The notes: generated by a model not told the origin, from the sequence alone. A stretch of DNA of 64,000 bases from Dreissena polymorpha (GCF_020536995.1 NC_068361.1:108783989-108847988); one strand, 5' to 3'; shown: positions 1 through 12,124, counted from the stretch's first letter. Made by a program: numbers and translations.

Positions 1-93
1 ACACGCTAATCAGAGATGACCATTTTCGCTTTTATTGTATCTTCAATTTAAAGAAAGTTGCTTCTTAGTGAAAATTAATTTAAGGTTTAAGTG

Positions 94-194
94 TTGTCCC
101 TGATTAGCCTTAAAGGCAAAGTTTGCAGACTTCAGGTTTATCTGGGACAATACTTTACGCACATGCATTAAGCCCCTTTTTACCAGGGTGAGGC
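94..194. mobile_element. MITE family A, partial copy
   Basis: This is a degenerate fragment of the commonest MITE in the window. It keeps the 'tgtccctgattagcc' block and the terminal 'acgcacatgcattaagcccc' block seen in the fuller copies at 35300-35568 and 47665-47933. One terminal inverted repeat is missing. No coding capacity. Confidence 0.6.
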
Positions 195-384
195 TCAATC
201 AATGAAATTTGTGTACATGTGAACACAGAAGAATTGTATTTTGCTGCATGCTGTTTTTTGAATCCAGTATTAACTTGCAAAGGGTTTTTCACCTTATACA
301 ACATAAGAAAGTTAAAGCCTCTTCCCAATCAAAAGTATTTTTAATCATGCAATTTTCCCAAATTTAAGCATGGTTTAGTTTTAA

Positions 385-1509
385 CTAGGGATGGCATAGA
401 ATACCTATATCGGTATTCAAATATTCGCAAATCCATTCAATCGAATATTCGCATAAAACAGTTGGATTGATTTAACTTCTATTACTTAGTTTCGTGTCCA
501 GTAGGGATATTAAATATAAATTGACAAAGAAATACGATTGAATATACAATTGTTGTGTTGCGAAATAGAAAGAAAATGTAGCTTAATTGTAAAAACAAAC
601 TTTGAAAAAGCCTATTTAGGCGAAATATATCAGAAAAGAGTGAAACTTGTTTTTTGTTAACTTCCATTGTTTTTTACGTTACATCCGTTTACTGACTACG
701 AGGCTGTTTTTTAACGTTGCTATCGAATAATTGTATCGCTGTCGGCTTATACTATGACCGATACTGTAAACGGGCACAAATAGAAGGAAAAAGGATTTGT
801 AGTAGACCGTGCATATGTAAAACTAACTTTACACACATTACACGATGTGGTCTTCTTATCCACAGACCGTGTAAAGTATTTCCATACTTCTGAAGGCGCT
901 GGTGGCATTTTCAGATTTAAATTATTATCCCTTTTCACAAATAATTGTTCTGAAGTTTTTTACCAAAAATTTACTTTTTGAATTTATACCATTTGTTAAA
1001 CTTTAGTAATTCACATATTTTAATGTCTGTTTAAACTGTGATCTAAGAAACTAAATTATTATTCGCCAGTCAATTGAAGCCCTTAATTGGCACCTAATTG
1101 ACAAACAACAGTTCTGGCCCTTTCTTATAGTGTGTATATTGCATTCCGCAATTTGAGTAATTCACACATTAATTTTAATGGCTGTTCATACTGTGATCAC
1201 AGAAATTATTATTCGCCAGTCAAGTGAAGCCGTTAATTGGCACCCCATTGACAAACAACAGTTCAGGGCCTTTCTTACTTTCTTATAGCGTGTATATTGC
1301 ATTGTGCAATAAACGCTGATACGGGCCGCGTTATCAGTTTGACATGAAGAATGTCACATCAAACATGTTAATCCCAAATGATTTCGGGTGCCAATTAGTA
1401 AGCGGCTCGAAGGTCATTAAATATTAGGGCAATTACGTTGGAAAAAAAAATGCGAATATTCGAATAATGATCATTCAATGGAATATTCTTATACATTTGC
1501 CATCCCTAG
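385..1509 (-). mobile_element. hAT-like element with BED-finger remnant
   Basis: A perfect 12-bp terminal inverted repeat (CTAGGGATGGCA and its complement) bounds 1125 bp, flanked by the 5-bp direct repeat TTTAA at 380-384 and 1510-1514. Inside, on the minus strand at about 938-747, a short reading frame starts MKRDNNLNLKMPPAPSEVWK and continues with a Cys-x2-Cys pair. This resembles the first half of a BED zinc finger, the DNA-binding domain of many hAT transposases. The second half with its histidines is not in the same frame and the catalytic domain is absent, so the element is non-autonomous. A ~140-bp segment (about 1008-1150) is repeated in diverged form at about 1157-1305. Confidence 0.8.
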
Positions 1510-1529
1510 TTTAAACCTATTTATTTTAG

Positions 1530-1706
1530 CTTGATTGCATCGAAAGCCTCATGCTTATTAAAATGCTCTCGAGCATGTTTCCTGGGCCTAGAAACAGTAT
1601 TTAGTGTCTTTGGGGAAATCTAAAGAACGCTCCCACAGTGGGGATCGAACCCATGACCATCCAGTCGCTAGGTAGACACCAGATCCACTACACCACTGCG
1701 ACCTCA
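1530..1706 (-). repeat. tRNA-derived SINE, family 1
   Basis: On the minus strand a tRNA-like head shows an A-box-like block (GTGGTGTAGTGG) and a B-box (GGTTCGATCCC), followed by a body containing the CTTTAGATTTCCCC block. Related copies lie at 12380-12505 (minus) and 17158-17345 (plus), which show the same head and body. The element is a retroposon copy and not a functional tRNA gene, because the acceptor stem does not close. Confidence 0.75.
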
Positions 1707-1972
1707 TTGTTTCTTCCCATAACCAATATGTTAGGACCTCTTCCCCTATGTAAACACAAAAAGTCCTTTATACCAGTAGACTAGCATAATACTTATGCAT
1801 TGAATAACATGTATAGTACATATATCTACATACCATAAGTAAGTAATTATATAACATTCATATAAAAAAGCTTACATCAGTTTCATTGGCAAAAACATGT
1901 GAGACATATTAAAACTAAGCCTTTATGTGAGACATATTAAAACTAGGCCTCAAGAACAAAATAGATATCAGC

Positions 1973-2110
1973 CTTGCTCTAGGAAAACAGGTCTGTACAG
2001 GCTAATCAGGAACGAGACTTCCAACCCTTACTAGATTTTTTTAAATTCCTTCAAACCGGGATAACACTTTTTGGAAATGCATTAAGCCCTGTTTTCCCAT
2101 ATCGAGGCCC
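1973..2110. mobile_element. MITE family A, degenerate, beside GNL1 exon 4 donor
   Basis: This copy keeps the 'caggctaatcagg' core and the terminal 'atgcattaagccctgttttc' block. It ends within about 20 bp of the 5' splice site of GNL1 exon 4 (exon edge 2126, minus strand), so it lies at the very start of the following intron. Confidence 0.6.
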
Positions 2111-2125
2111 AGAAATGACCCTGAC

Positions 2126-5100
2126 CCTGAAGTATTTCTCTTCGTTAGCCTCCACTTGTTGTTTGGATTGGGAGTAATACCAGGCCGGCCGTATGGGGAT
2201 ATCCATGGCCGTCTCCAGGTCTGCATCAAAATCAACCTCCATCTCATGCTGCAAGATAAACAAGTAGTCATTGAGAACTTTATGGTTGTTACGTGTTAAT
2301 TGGGAACTTTATTGTTGCTACGTGTTCATTGAGACCTTTTATGGTTGTTATGTTTAATTGAGACCTTTATGGTTGTTATGTGTTGATTGAGACCTTTATG
2401 GTTGTTATGTGTTAATTGAGACCTTTATGGTTGTTATTGTCAACTGAGACCTTTATGGTTGTTTCGTGTTAATTGAGACCTTTATGGTTGTTATTGTCAA
2501 CTGAGACCTTTATGGTTGTTTTGTGTTAATTGAGACCTTTATGGTTGTTATGTGTCAATGGAGACCTTTATGATTGAAATGTGTGTTCATTGTGACCTTT
2601 ATGGTTGTTACATGTTAATTGAGAACTTTATTGTTGTTACATATTAATTTAGGCTTTTATGGTTGTTACGTGTTTATTGAGACCTTTCTGGTTGTTGCCT
2701 ATTAATTGAGAACTCTATGATTGTTACGTGTTAATTAAGACCTTTATGGTTGTTATAAATGTTTATTGAGAACTTTATGGTTGTTACACGTGTTATTTGA
2801 GACCTTTTTGGCCGTTATTTATGTTAATTGAGACCTTTATGGATGTTACATGTATTGGGACCTCTACAGCTGTTATGTACATTTTCTTAGATCTTCATGT
2901 ATTTTTCCCTTCTTCATGCTAACTGCTTGACTCAACACCATGTAATAAACTGAGCTGAGTTTATTTTGCCTTTTTTTTCATGATGTCATTAATTTCAAAG
3001 TTTTTCATTTTGTTTTTTTATTGCTCTATCAAAACTTATATCTTTTGACTATATTCTTGTTTGAAATAGAGAGGAATGAAATGTAACATTAATCCAGTGT
3101 TTTTTTCTAAGTTAGAATAAAGAAAATATCAATTGAGATTAGAACCTAATATATGCTCAATCTTAACTCACAGAGCTGGATACAGCTAGATTGAACGTTT
3201 GAATTTACAAAACAAGAGGGCCATGATGGCCCTGTATCGCTCCACTGTTTTTTAATGCGAAAAAAGCGTGCAATGTGCATGGGTTGAAATGTCCTCAAGC
3301 ATGTGACTTTCTCTTTCTATCCCTCGTCTCACTGGGCGCTTAAAGTTGGGTGAGCATTTTTATATATAAATTTGGCCCCAGGGGCATAATTTGAACAAAC
3401 TTGGTAGAGAACTATAAGATGTCACTACATACCAAATTTGGTAGCCCTAGACCCATTGGTTAAGGACAGGAAGATTTTTAAAGTTTGCACAAAAGAGGCT
3501 TTATATAAGCATATGTTCAGTTTTGTGACCCCTGGGGCAGAGTCAAATTTGAGCCCAGGGGAATAATTTGAACAAATTTGGTAGAGGACTATTAGATGTC
3601 ACTACATACCAAATTTAGTAGCCCTTGGCTTTATTATTATGAACAAGAAATTTTTTAAAGTTTGCACAAAATAGGCCTTATTTAAGCATATGTTCATTTT
3701 TGTGACCCCCGGGACAGGGTCAAATTTGACCCCAGGGGCATAATTTGAACAAACTTGGTAGAGAACTTTAAGATTTTAATACATACCAAATTTGGTAGAA
3801 ATAGGCCCAATGGTTATGGACAGAAGATTTTTTAAGTTTGCACAAAATAGTTCCAATATAAGCATAGGTTCATTTTTGTGACCCCTGGGGAACGGTCAAA
3901 TTTGATCCCAGGGGCTTAATTTGAACAAACTTGGTTGAGGACTATTAGATGTCACTACATACCAAATTTGGTAGCCCTATGCCATACGGTTATGGACAAG
4001 TAGATTTTTCAAGTTTGCACCAAATAGGCCTTATTTAAGCGTATGTTCATTTTTGTGACCCCAGGCGCAGGGTCAAATTTGACCTCAGGGGCATAATTTA
4101 AACAAACTAAGTACAGAACTATTAGATGTCACTACGTACCAAATTTGGTAGCCCTAGGCCCTACGGTAATGGACAAGAAGCTTTTTAAAGTTTGCACAAA
4201 ATAGGCTTTATATAAGCATATGTTCATTTTTGTGACCCCCGGGGCAGGGTCAAATTTAACCCTACGGGCATAATTTTAAACAAATTTGGTAGAGGACTAT
4301 TAGATGTCGCTACATACCAAATTTGGTAGCCCTATGCCATACAGTTATGGACAAGTAGATTTTTAAAGTTGCACAAAATAGGCCTTATTTAACGTATGTT
4401 CATTTTTGTGACCCCCGTGGCAGGGTCAAATTTGACCCCAGGGGCATAATTTGAACAAACTAAGAAGAGAACTATTCGATGTCACTACATACCAAATTTG
4501 TAGCCCTAGGCCATACGGTTATGGACAAAAAGATTTTTTAAAGTTTGCACAAAATAGGCTTTATTTAAGCATATGTTCATTTTTGTGGCCCCCAGGGCAG
4601 GGTCAAATTTGACCCCAGGGTCATAATTTGAACAAATTTGGTAAAGGACTATAAGATGTCACTACATACCAAATTTGGTAGCCCTATGCCATACGGTTAT
4701 TGACAAGAAGATTTTTAAAGTTTGCACAAAATAGGCCTTATTTAAGCGTATGTTCATTTTTGTGACCCCCGGGGAAGGGGCAAATTTGAACCCATTGGCA
4801 TCATTTGAAAAAACTAAGTAGAGAACTATTAGATGTCACTACATACCGAATTTGGTAGCCCTAGGCCCTACGGTTATGGACAAGAGATTTTTAAAGTTTG
4901 CACAAAATAGGCTTTATATAAGCGTACGTTCAATTTTGTGACCCCCGGGGCAGGGTCAAATTTGACCCCAGGGGCATAATTTGAACAATTTTGATAGAGG
5001 TTCACCCCAGGCACATTTGTGAGAAGTTTTATCAGAATTGGACTTGTAGTTTAGGAGAAGAAGATGTTTAAAGAAAAAGTTAAGGCACGCACGCACGCAC

Positions 5101-8100
5101 GACGGACACAGGACCATGACATAAGCCCCGCTGGCCTCTGGCCAGTGGAGCAAAAAACTCACACTTATAAACGGTTATTGGAAACATGTAAGGCTGACCA
5201 GATTTTTGCCCCAAATTTGACTCCCCCAAACCCATGTCAATACCTCAGGGAGCTGCCTATAAGGCTGTCTGGCTCTTTTCTTCTTGGCTTCAATATTGGC
5301 TCTGTCCTCTTGGAAGAAGTGGAGGCGATACCTGTTACCAAGGAAACAATAAAACCGTGTATCCAAATTTTAAAGAAACATCAAGCTTTGTTAAAAAAAC
5401 GAGTTTATTAGTCATAAAATTTGAAAACAAATCAGGTAATTATTTGAATTCTTCACTTTTGTATTCATAAATTTCTTTTTTAACTTTTTTTTCACACACA
5501 TATTTCTTATTGTGAATATTGTGTTAACATGCACTCAAACCACAACTTTCTTACATTTTTTTTTAATTTAAAAATTTCCAATCATACTTTATAGAAAAGA
5601 ATTTTCACACATTTTTACTGTTATACAGACATACATGTAAAAAGAAATTTAAATGAAACAAGAAGTATCATTGAACACGATGGATGCTCCCCTTGTGTTT
5701 ATAATAAAGTAAACAGGTATTAATAATTATTAATGACAATAATAGTATACATTCACTCCTTCTTTAAAATGGAACTCCAACCCAAATAACACTATGGTCA
5801 CTAGAGTACGCTGGCTGAATATGAGTCATGACTTGATCCTGTCTGTTGTAAAATACCATGTCTAAAACGACATGCCAAATATATAAAAGACATTGGTCAA
5901 ATATTGAAGGCACCATGAGAAACTGCAACAAGTGTGACAGAAAATCTATTATTAGCCTCAGTGACCTTGACCCCAGTTACCTCAAACCTCATCAAAAGGT
6001 AGAGGTCCATGAAAGGTACCTACGTGCCAAAGATGTAAGAGATCCGTAAAATATTGAAGGCGCTAAGAGAACGTGTAACAAAAGTGTGACTGAAGGAAGG
6101 AAGGAATTAAGGAAGTTTAAATTGGCAACTAAATGCTCCACCAAAAATATTTCGGGAAGCATAAAAATTGAATGAAAGCGGAATGTGTCATGCCTGATTA
6201 GCCAGTGTGGACTGCACAGACTTACCTGTTATTTTATGACACTTTTATGTCCATGCATTAACCCAGTGTTCCCAGAACAAGGCTGATTGAAGCATCTCAT
6301 AGTTACCTATTAGCATCAAACATCTTCTGTTTGTCCCCTGGCTGTTGGTTGACCTTCAGGACGTCCTTCATGGTGGTGCCTGTCCTTGACTCCTGTGGCT
6401 CGTTCTCTTTCTCCTGGGTCTCATCATCGCCTCCATATGCTGCCCCATGCCTGCCCCCAAATCTGGGCCCTGTCTCTGAGCAAAGTCAAGTTTAAGAAAC
6501 TCATTGAATAATGTTGGCAAGAACATGGGTTTATCATAAAATTTAATTACAAACCATTAATCACATTCATAATTAATAATTAAAGATTTCACCAATAATG
6601 CATTTATTCATTAACCATAGGATCTTCTGAATATTTTTTTTACAGATTTACATGATATATGTTTAAAAAAGTTTAAAATCATATACAAATACCTGTACTT
6701 CAGCTTTGCCAAGTGCCACTTTAAGTGTTTTTTTGTTACAAAACAATTAGTTTGAATTTAGTTAGCTAACATCTTTTATTCACATGCCTATTTGAGACAA
6801 ATCATATGCTAATTTTAGCCTAATTGTGATTTAGTCAAAGTGATCCAGCTAGGCAATTACAGAAGGTTGCAGCACATTTCCGCCACAAGGTCCAACCCTG
6901 CCCCCTTGACACCCCCTTGAGAAGTCTGTAAATTCAATCTTTACCAAACGTCAAACTTGACCTAGATATTTTCCAGACAAACATCCTGGTAAAGTTTCAT
7001 CATTATTGAACCAAACCTCTGGCATATGGAGTGATTTTGTTTGTAAGATTTGACCTGGTGACCTATATTTTGAGTTGACCCCCCTTACCAAACATCAAAC
7101 TTTGCTTACAAAAATAAATATTATGACCAAGATTCATAAAATCTGAAACAAAATTGTGACCTCTAGAGTGTTTACAAAGATTTTGTATAATATAATGAAA
7201 ATTTGGACAATCTAAAGGCAATAATTATGGCATTAATTATGTGATATATATAAAACCAATCTTTTCACCAAGTTTTATGATGATTGGGCAAAAAATGTGA
7301 CTTTTATAGTGTTCACAAGCTTTTTTTACTATATAAACATGAGAAAACTGCCCCCCCCCCCCCAGCAGCCATGTTATTCATCTGACCAGAACCATTTTCA
7401 AACTCAACTCTCATATCAAGGAAACAAATGTTCTGACCAAATTTAATGAAAATTGGGCCAAAAATGTGACTTCTAGAGTGTACACATGTTTTCACTATAC
7501 CGGTATACATATAGAGAAAAATGCCCCGTCCACTGGTGGCCATGTTTTTTCACCGATCTGGACCATTTTCAAACTCGTCGAGATATCAATAAAACCAATG
7601 TTTTTACCAACTTTCATGATGATTGGGCAAAAATTGTCACTTCTTGAGTGTTTACAAGGTTTCTCTATAGCCAAATAAGGAAAACTGCCCCCCCCCCCTC
7701 CCCCCAGCATCCATATTATTCAACTGACCGGAACCATTTTCGAACTCAACTCTCATTTCAAGGAAACAACTGTTCTGACCAAATTTCATGAAAATTGGGC
7801 CAAAAATGTGACTTCTAGGGTGTTCACATGTTTTCACTATATACATATAGAGAAAAATGCCCCGCCCACTGGCGGTCATGTTTATCACCGATCTGGACCA
7901 TTTTCGAATTCATCCGAGATATCAATAAAACCAATGTTTTGACCAACTTTCATGATGATTGGGCAAAAATTGTGACTTCTAGAGTGTTTCAGGGGTTTTT
8001 CAGCACTGTCTGCGCCTCCGGAAAACGGAGGCACTCCCAAAGCAAACGGACCCAATCCCAACCGAAATTATATTTAAAAAAATCTCAAATTCCAAAAAAA

Positions 8101-11100
8101 AAAAAATTTTTTTTTTTTTTAAGAATGAAGTGTCTTATAACTTGTGTGACTAACCAGTGTTTGTTTTGGTAAAAAATATCTGCTATAAGGTTTTGACTGT
8201 TCAGTTCTTATCTCAGAGTGTAACTGTAACTGAAAAACAAATCTGCAGTACTTGAATACTATTTAACGTTGAACATGCCAAATATTGCATCAGATTCTGT
8301 TTATATAAAGAAGACAAAATAACAAATAAAAACAAATTTATTTGTTAAACCACTGAATTATTTAAGCATGATAAATTCACATTTGTTTCCCAAATGAGCC
8401 GTTTTATTGAAGCAAAAATTTCCAAAATGGCCAATTTTTTCGATAAAAAATTCCCAATTTGGTCAGACTTCTTTTCCCAAAATAGGCAGAAAACCCCCTG
8501 TGTTTTCAAGGTTTCCCTATAGCCAAACAAGGAAAACTGCCCCCCACCCTGGCAACTGACCGGAACCATTATCAAACTCAACTCTCATATCAAGGAAACT
8601 AATATTTTGACCAAATTTCATGAAAATTGGGCCAAAAATGTGACTTCAAGAGTGTTCACATGTTTTCACTATATACATATAAAGAAAAATGCCCTGCCCA
8701 CTGGGGGCCATGTTTTTTCACCGATCTGGACCATTTTCAAACTCGTCGAGATATCAATAAAACCAATGTTTTTACCAACTTTCATGATGATTGGGCAAAA
8801 ATTGTCACTTCTAGAGTGTTTACAAGGTTTCTCTATAGCCAAATAAGGAAAACTTACTCCCCCCCCCCCCCACGCAGCCATGTTATTCAACTGACCGGAA
8901 CCATTTTCGAACTCAACTCTCATATCAAGGAAACAAATGTTCTGACCAAATTTCATGAAAATTGGGCCAAAAATGTGACTTCAAGAGTGTTCACATGTTT
9001 TCACTATATACATCTAGAGAAAAATGCCCCGCCCACTGGCGGCCATGTTTTTTCACCGATCTGGACCATTTATGAACTCATGTGAGATATCAATAAAACC
9101 AATATTTTGACCAACTTTCATGATGTTTGGGCAAAAATTGTGACTTCTAGAGTGTTTACAAGGTTTCTCTATAGCCAAATAAGGAAAACTGCCCCCCCCC
9201 CCCTGGCAGCCATGTTATTCAACTGACCGGAACCATTTTCGAACTCAACTCTCATATCAAGGAAACAAATGTTCTGACCAAATTTCATGAAAATTGGGCC
9301 AAAAATGAGAATTCTAGAGCGTTCACATGTTTTCACTATATACATATAGAGACAAATGCCCCGCCTACTGGCAGCCATGTTTTTTCACCGATCTGGACCA
9401 TTTTTGAACTCATCCGAGATATCAATAAAACCAATGTTTTGACTAACTCTCATGATGATTGGGCACAAATTGTTACTTCGAGAGTGTTTACACGGTTTCT
9501 TTATAGCCAAATAAGGAAAACTGCCCCGCCCACTGGCAGCCATGTTTTTCAACGGACCGGAACCACTTTTGATCTCAACAAACATATCATTAAGACAAAC
9601 ATTTTAACAAAGTTACATGAAGATTGGGCATGAAATGTGACTTCTACAGTGTTTCAGGGTTCGACATTAACTTTTTTTACAGCAAGACAGTCGGACCAGC
9701 TCCTCTTAGAATGTACTAGCCCGAACCTGATGTCTACTAGACCACAAATGACATAGCAAATGAACACAATTGTGTCATGTAACTGTTTAATCAGGATTTA
9801 TCAGTAAATAATCAGTGAACAACAGATTTTTTTTATGCATAGAGTAAAACAATAAAATAAATTTTTTTTTGCTTTTCTCCGTCAAATTCAATCCATGGGA
9901 ACTGACTCGATTTTCCATCTAGGATAAAATTGACGTTTTCATGTTTCTTCATATTTACGTTTCGTGTCAGTTTAAGCGTCCGATTCTTTTTTATTAACTG
10001 ATTTGTCGGACGAAAATCCAAACTTGAACAAAGATATTCTTTAAATTACATTCTCTTGTCTGCTACGCAAAAATGTTTACATTGACGATACCGATTTTCG
10101 ATAGAAGTCGTAAAATCATGCACTACAGTTTTACGACACTGCAGAAAAACATTAATATTCATGACAACTTGACCAATGGAAACAAGCAATTTCTGCGGGA
10201 AGCTCTCCTTTGCGTCTAAAAATAGCAATGAAGCATGTGAATGCTTCGCATTTATTTAAATACACTAGTTTTGTTTTAATGTAAATAACGGATACGAGAG
10301 TAATTTTACACATTAAAAATAAAGGTTTTCACAGCAGTTAGTTATAGTTATATGCATCAGTATAGATTTTTTTAAGTACGACCAGTCGGACAAGCTAGCC
10401 TGCAGTTTTACTAGCCCGACCACCCATCTTACTAGACAATGTCTTTCGGACGTGCCTTAGTGTTGAACCCTGTGTTTACAAGTTTTTCTTTTTTTGACCT
10501 AGTGACCTAGTTTTTGACCTGGCACGACCCAGTTTCGAACTCGATCGATATTTCATTAGGACAAAGCTTCTGACCAAGTTTCATGAAGATCGGACCATAA
10601 ATATGGCCTCTAGTGTTTACGAACAAATGTGGACGGATGGACGACGAACGGACGGCATCAAACAAAGACCGGTCACAAAAGCTCACCTGAGCAATCAGGT
10701 GAGCTAAAAAGAAAAACAATCGCTGGAATCATATATCGGATACAACAATATGTGTGGCTGTAACTGAAATTGTAATTTATAATTATGATCATCGTCATTC
10801 GCACCGTCATGATCTTTGCAGTCAATGTCCATGCCTGAAAAAGGCCGGTTGTCAATTATATAGGCCGTCGTTACTTAAGGCCGTCTTGACCAGACCTCTT
10901 TTATCTGTCATGCATACACTGTCTTATCAAGTATCAACAAGGCTACTTTTGTTTTTAAAACATGTTTAAGATATAACAAAAGAGTGATTCCCTGTGGAAA
11001 ATGCCACCCTTCCACCTGATTCTTCAAAGGCAAAACTATGAAGAGAACAAAAGATGTGTTTGTCAGAAACGAAATGCCCCCTACTGTGCCATTTTGAAGC

Positions 11101-12124
11101 CATATATTTGACCTTTGACCTTGAAGGATGACCTTGACCTTTCACCACGCAAAATGTGCAGCTCCATGAGATACACATGCATGCCATATATTAAGTTGCT
11201 ATCTTCAATATTGCAAAAGTTATGGGCAATGTTAAAGCTTTCGATTGGACGTACAGACTTACTGACGGACTGTTCAACTGCTATGTGCCACCCTACCGGG
11301 GGGCATAAAAATGTGACTTGTTTGGTTTTGACTGTGACAGCTCAACGTTCTTTTTTGTAAAGACAAAAACTATGGTAAAATATTTGTCTCATGTATGTCT
11401 AAACAAATAAAGTGCAATCAACCAATAAATTGTAAAAAACACATATATCCAAATTGGCAAAACCTGTTAGTGTTAACATCAACATTAATATTTGGTGTAT
11501 TTTGTGGAGAATTGCTAAAAGAATGAAAGGAAAACAAAGTTTTCAAACTGAAAGCTGAAGTTTTGAATAAACAGTTCAATAGGAAAACAAAGTTTTCAAA
11601 CTGAAAGCTGAAGTTTTGAATAAACAGTTCAATCTATCTGACCAAGGTTTTGGATATAGACAACGTATCACAACTGGTTGATTAGACACCAGATCATATA
11701 ACGCATTAAAATGCCTCCTGGATTTCAGACAGCCAGTTTACATGAAAAAAGCTTTATAATGAGTTGCAACTCCCAGCAAACCAGAGGTGGATTATTGCAA
11801 CTAATCTAGCACCCTTATCTTCCAAAGGGTTGGTGTCTTTTTCAGATTTGTAGAAATGTTTGGTTGACCGTTCTCATATCAAGATGAATAAAAAATGTAT
11901 TATACTGTAGCATAGTGTACACAAGTATCTACAAGGATAGTAATGTATGACTTTAAAAGCAAAGAAATAATTTCATCCGAAAGTCAAACATGTCCGAATA
12001 TAATCCTACTAGAAATTAAGCGTGTTATTCAATACATATATGCGACATTACCCTTTTTCTTATTCCTCTTCTCCTGCAGTTGTTTTTTCTTCTGCTTGGC
12101 GCTAAAAGGCTTGCTTCTGTTCAT
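2126..12124 (-). CDS. GNL1: GNL1, nucleolar GTP-binding protein-like 1 (N-terminal four exons, partial)
   Basis: The GNL1 family consists of circularly permuted GTPases of the YlqF/YawG type. Four coding exons are visible: 12124-12052, 6475-6307, 5331-5244 and 2248-2126, with matching intron phases 1, 2 and 0. They give 151 residues. The N-terminus MNRSKPFSAKQKKKQLQEKR matches, from memory, the basic start of human GNL1. Exon 2 ends in the block VNQQPGDKQKMFDANR, which continues into YRLHFFQEDRANIEAKKKRA in exon 3. Exon 4 carries IPIRPAWYYSQSKQQVEANE, the pre-GTPase segment. Human GNL1 is about 607 residues, so the G-domain exons should lie left of position 1; I found none in 1-2125. The exon 4 donor (AGG/GTCAGG) is weak. 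Introns 1 and 3 (5.6 and 3.0 kb) are almost wholly repeats. The assignment is firm; the exact role of GNL1 is poorly known and is not inferred here. Confidence 0.93.
2273..2865. repeat. Minisatellite of ~30-bp unit in GNL1 intron 3
   Basis: About twenty imperfect copies of a unit close to 'gagacctttatggttgtta' plus 'tgtgttaatt' run head to tail, with single-base variants and small length changes. It lies in GNL1 intron 3, directly after the exon 4 acceptor on the gene's strand. There is no coding potential. Confidence 0.9.
3213..5156. mobile_element. Pearl-like element with ~176-bp tandem core
   Basis: The left end carries the palindrome GGGCCATGATGGCCC. A core follows of about ten copies of a ~176-bp unit (anchors near 3370, 3546, 3722, 3900, 4076, 4252, 4428, 4603, 4780 and 4957). 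Then come a unique segment, a short (ACGC)n microsatellite at 5084-5100 and a right-end hairpin CTGGCCTCTGGCCAG. The order end hairpin, tandem core, microsatellite, end hairpin is that of bivalve 'pearl' elements, which are thought to be non-autonomous Helitron relatives. The Helitron link is inference only. Reading frames inside it are artefacts of the repeat. Confidence 0.75.
5850..6110. repeat. Dispersed repeat fragment in GNL1 intron 2
   Basis: This low-complexity stretch contains 'cagtgaccttgacccc', a block typical of bivalve dispersed repeats, and a degenerate internal duplication ('aaatattgaaggc' at about 5900 and 6050). It sits in the 975-bp intron between GNL1 exons 2 and 3. I do not recognise its boundaries. 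Confidence 0.4.
6175..6296. mobile_element. MITE family A, degenerate, beside GNL1 exon 2 donor
   Basis: The copy keeps 'cctgattagcc', 'ggactgcacag' and the terminal 'catgcattaacccagt' and 'cagaacaaggct' blocks. It ends about 10 bp from the 5' splice site of GNL1 exon 2 (exon edge 6307). Confidence 0.6.
7990..8500. mobile_element. hAT-like MITE, 511 bp
   Basis: The ends are CAGGGGTTTTTCAGCACT and the complement of CAGGGGGTTTTCTGCC, flanked by the 5-bp repeat TGTTT at 7985-7989 and 8501-8505. The CAGGG termini point to hAT. It interrupts a monomer of the tandem-core element, so it is younger than the array. No transposase is recognisable. Confidence 0.78.
9655..10472. mobile_element. hAT-like non-autonomous element, 818 bp
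   Basis: The termini are CAGGGTTCGACATTAAC and the complement of CAGGGTTCAACACTAAG (two or three mismatches in 17), flanked by TGTTT at 9650-9654 and 10473-10477. Subterminal blocks such as 'tactagcccga' recur near both ends. It is a different family from the element at 7990-8500 but sits at the same point of the repeat monomer. There is no coding match. Confidence 0.8.
10980..11310. repeat. Dispersed repeat, 'gacctttgaccttgaaggatg' type
   Basis: The stretch contains the blocks 'gacctttgaccttgaagg', 'gagatacacatgcatgcc', 'aatattgcaaaagtt' and 'gccaccctaccgg'. I know this text order as a very common dispersed repeat of bivalve genomes. It lies in GNL1 intron 1. The frames it opens are not genes. 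Confidence 0.6.
11528..11633. repeat. Perfect 53-bp tandem duplication
   Basis: The 53 bases at 11528-11580 are repeated without a mismatch at 11581-11633. Perfect identity suggests a recent slippage or an assembly duplication. It lies in GNL1 intron 1, about 420 bp from exon 1. Confidence 0.95.

Larger units (their letters stand above)
6960..10706. mobile_element. Second tandem-core element, ~333-bp dimeric unit, with two nested insertions
   Basis: The core alternates two related half-units, each containing a run of C, 'catgtt', 'gaccatttt', 'tcaagga' or 'atcaataaaacc', and 'gtgacttctagagtgt'. The anchor 'caccgatctggacc' recurs at about 7551, 7885, 8719, 9054 and 9386, a spacing near 333 bp once the insertion at 7990-8500 is removed. 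The right end (10480-10706) has 'gacctagtgacctag' text and finishes in the hairpin GCTCACCTGA-loop-TCAGGTGAGC. The left boundary is uncertain. It fills GNL1 intron 1. Several open frames of 60-150 codons inside it are by-products of the repeat. Confidence 0.75.

Noticed and set aside
5064-5470. 115- and 78-codon plus-strand frames
   Set aside because: They cover the right end of the pearl-like element and the antisense of GNL1 exon 3.
7313-9633. Many open frames of 60-152 codons on both strands
   Set aside because: They recur with each monomer of the ~333-bp tandem-core repeat and are not separate genes.
10680-10706. Helitron 3' end (hairpin followed by CTAA)
   Set aside because: In typical Helitrons the hairpin lies 10-12 bases before a CTRR end; here the CTAA overlaps the stem, so I only call the element pearl-like.
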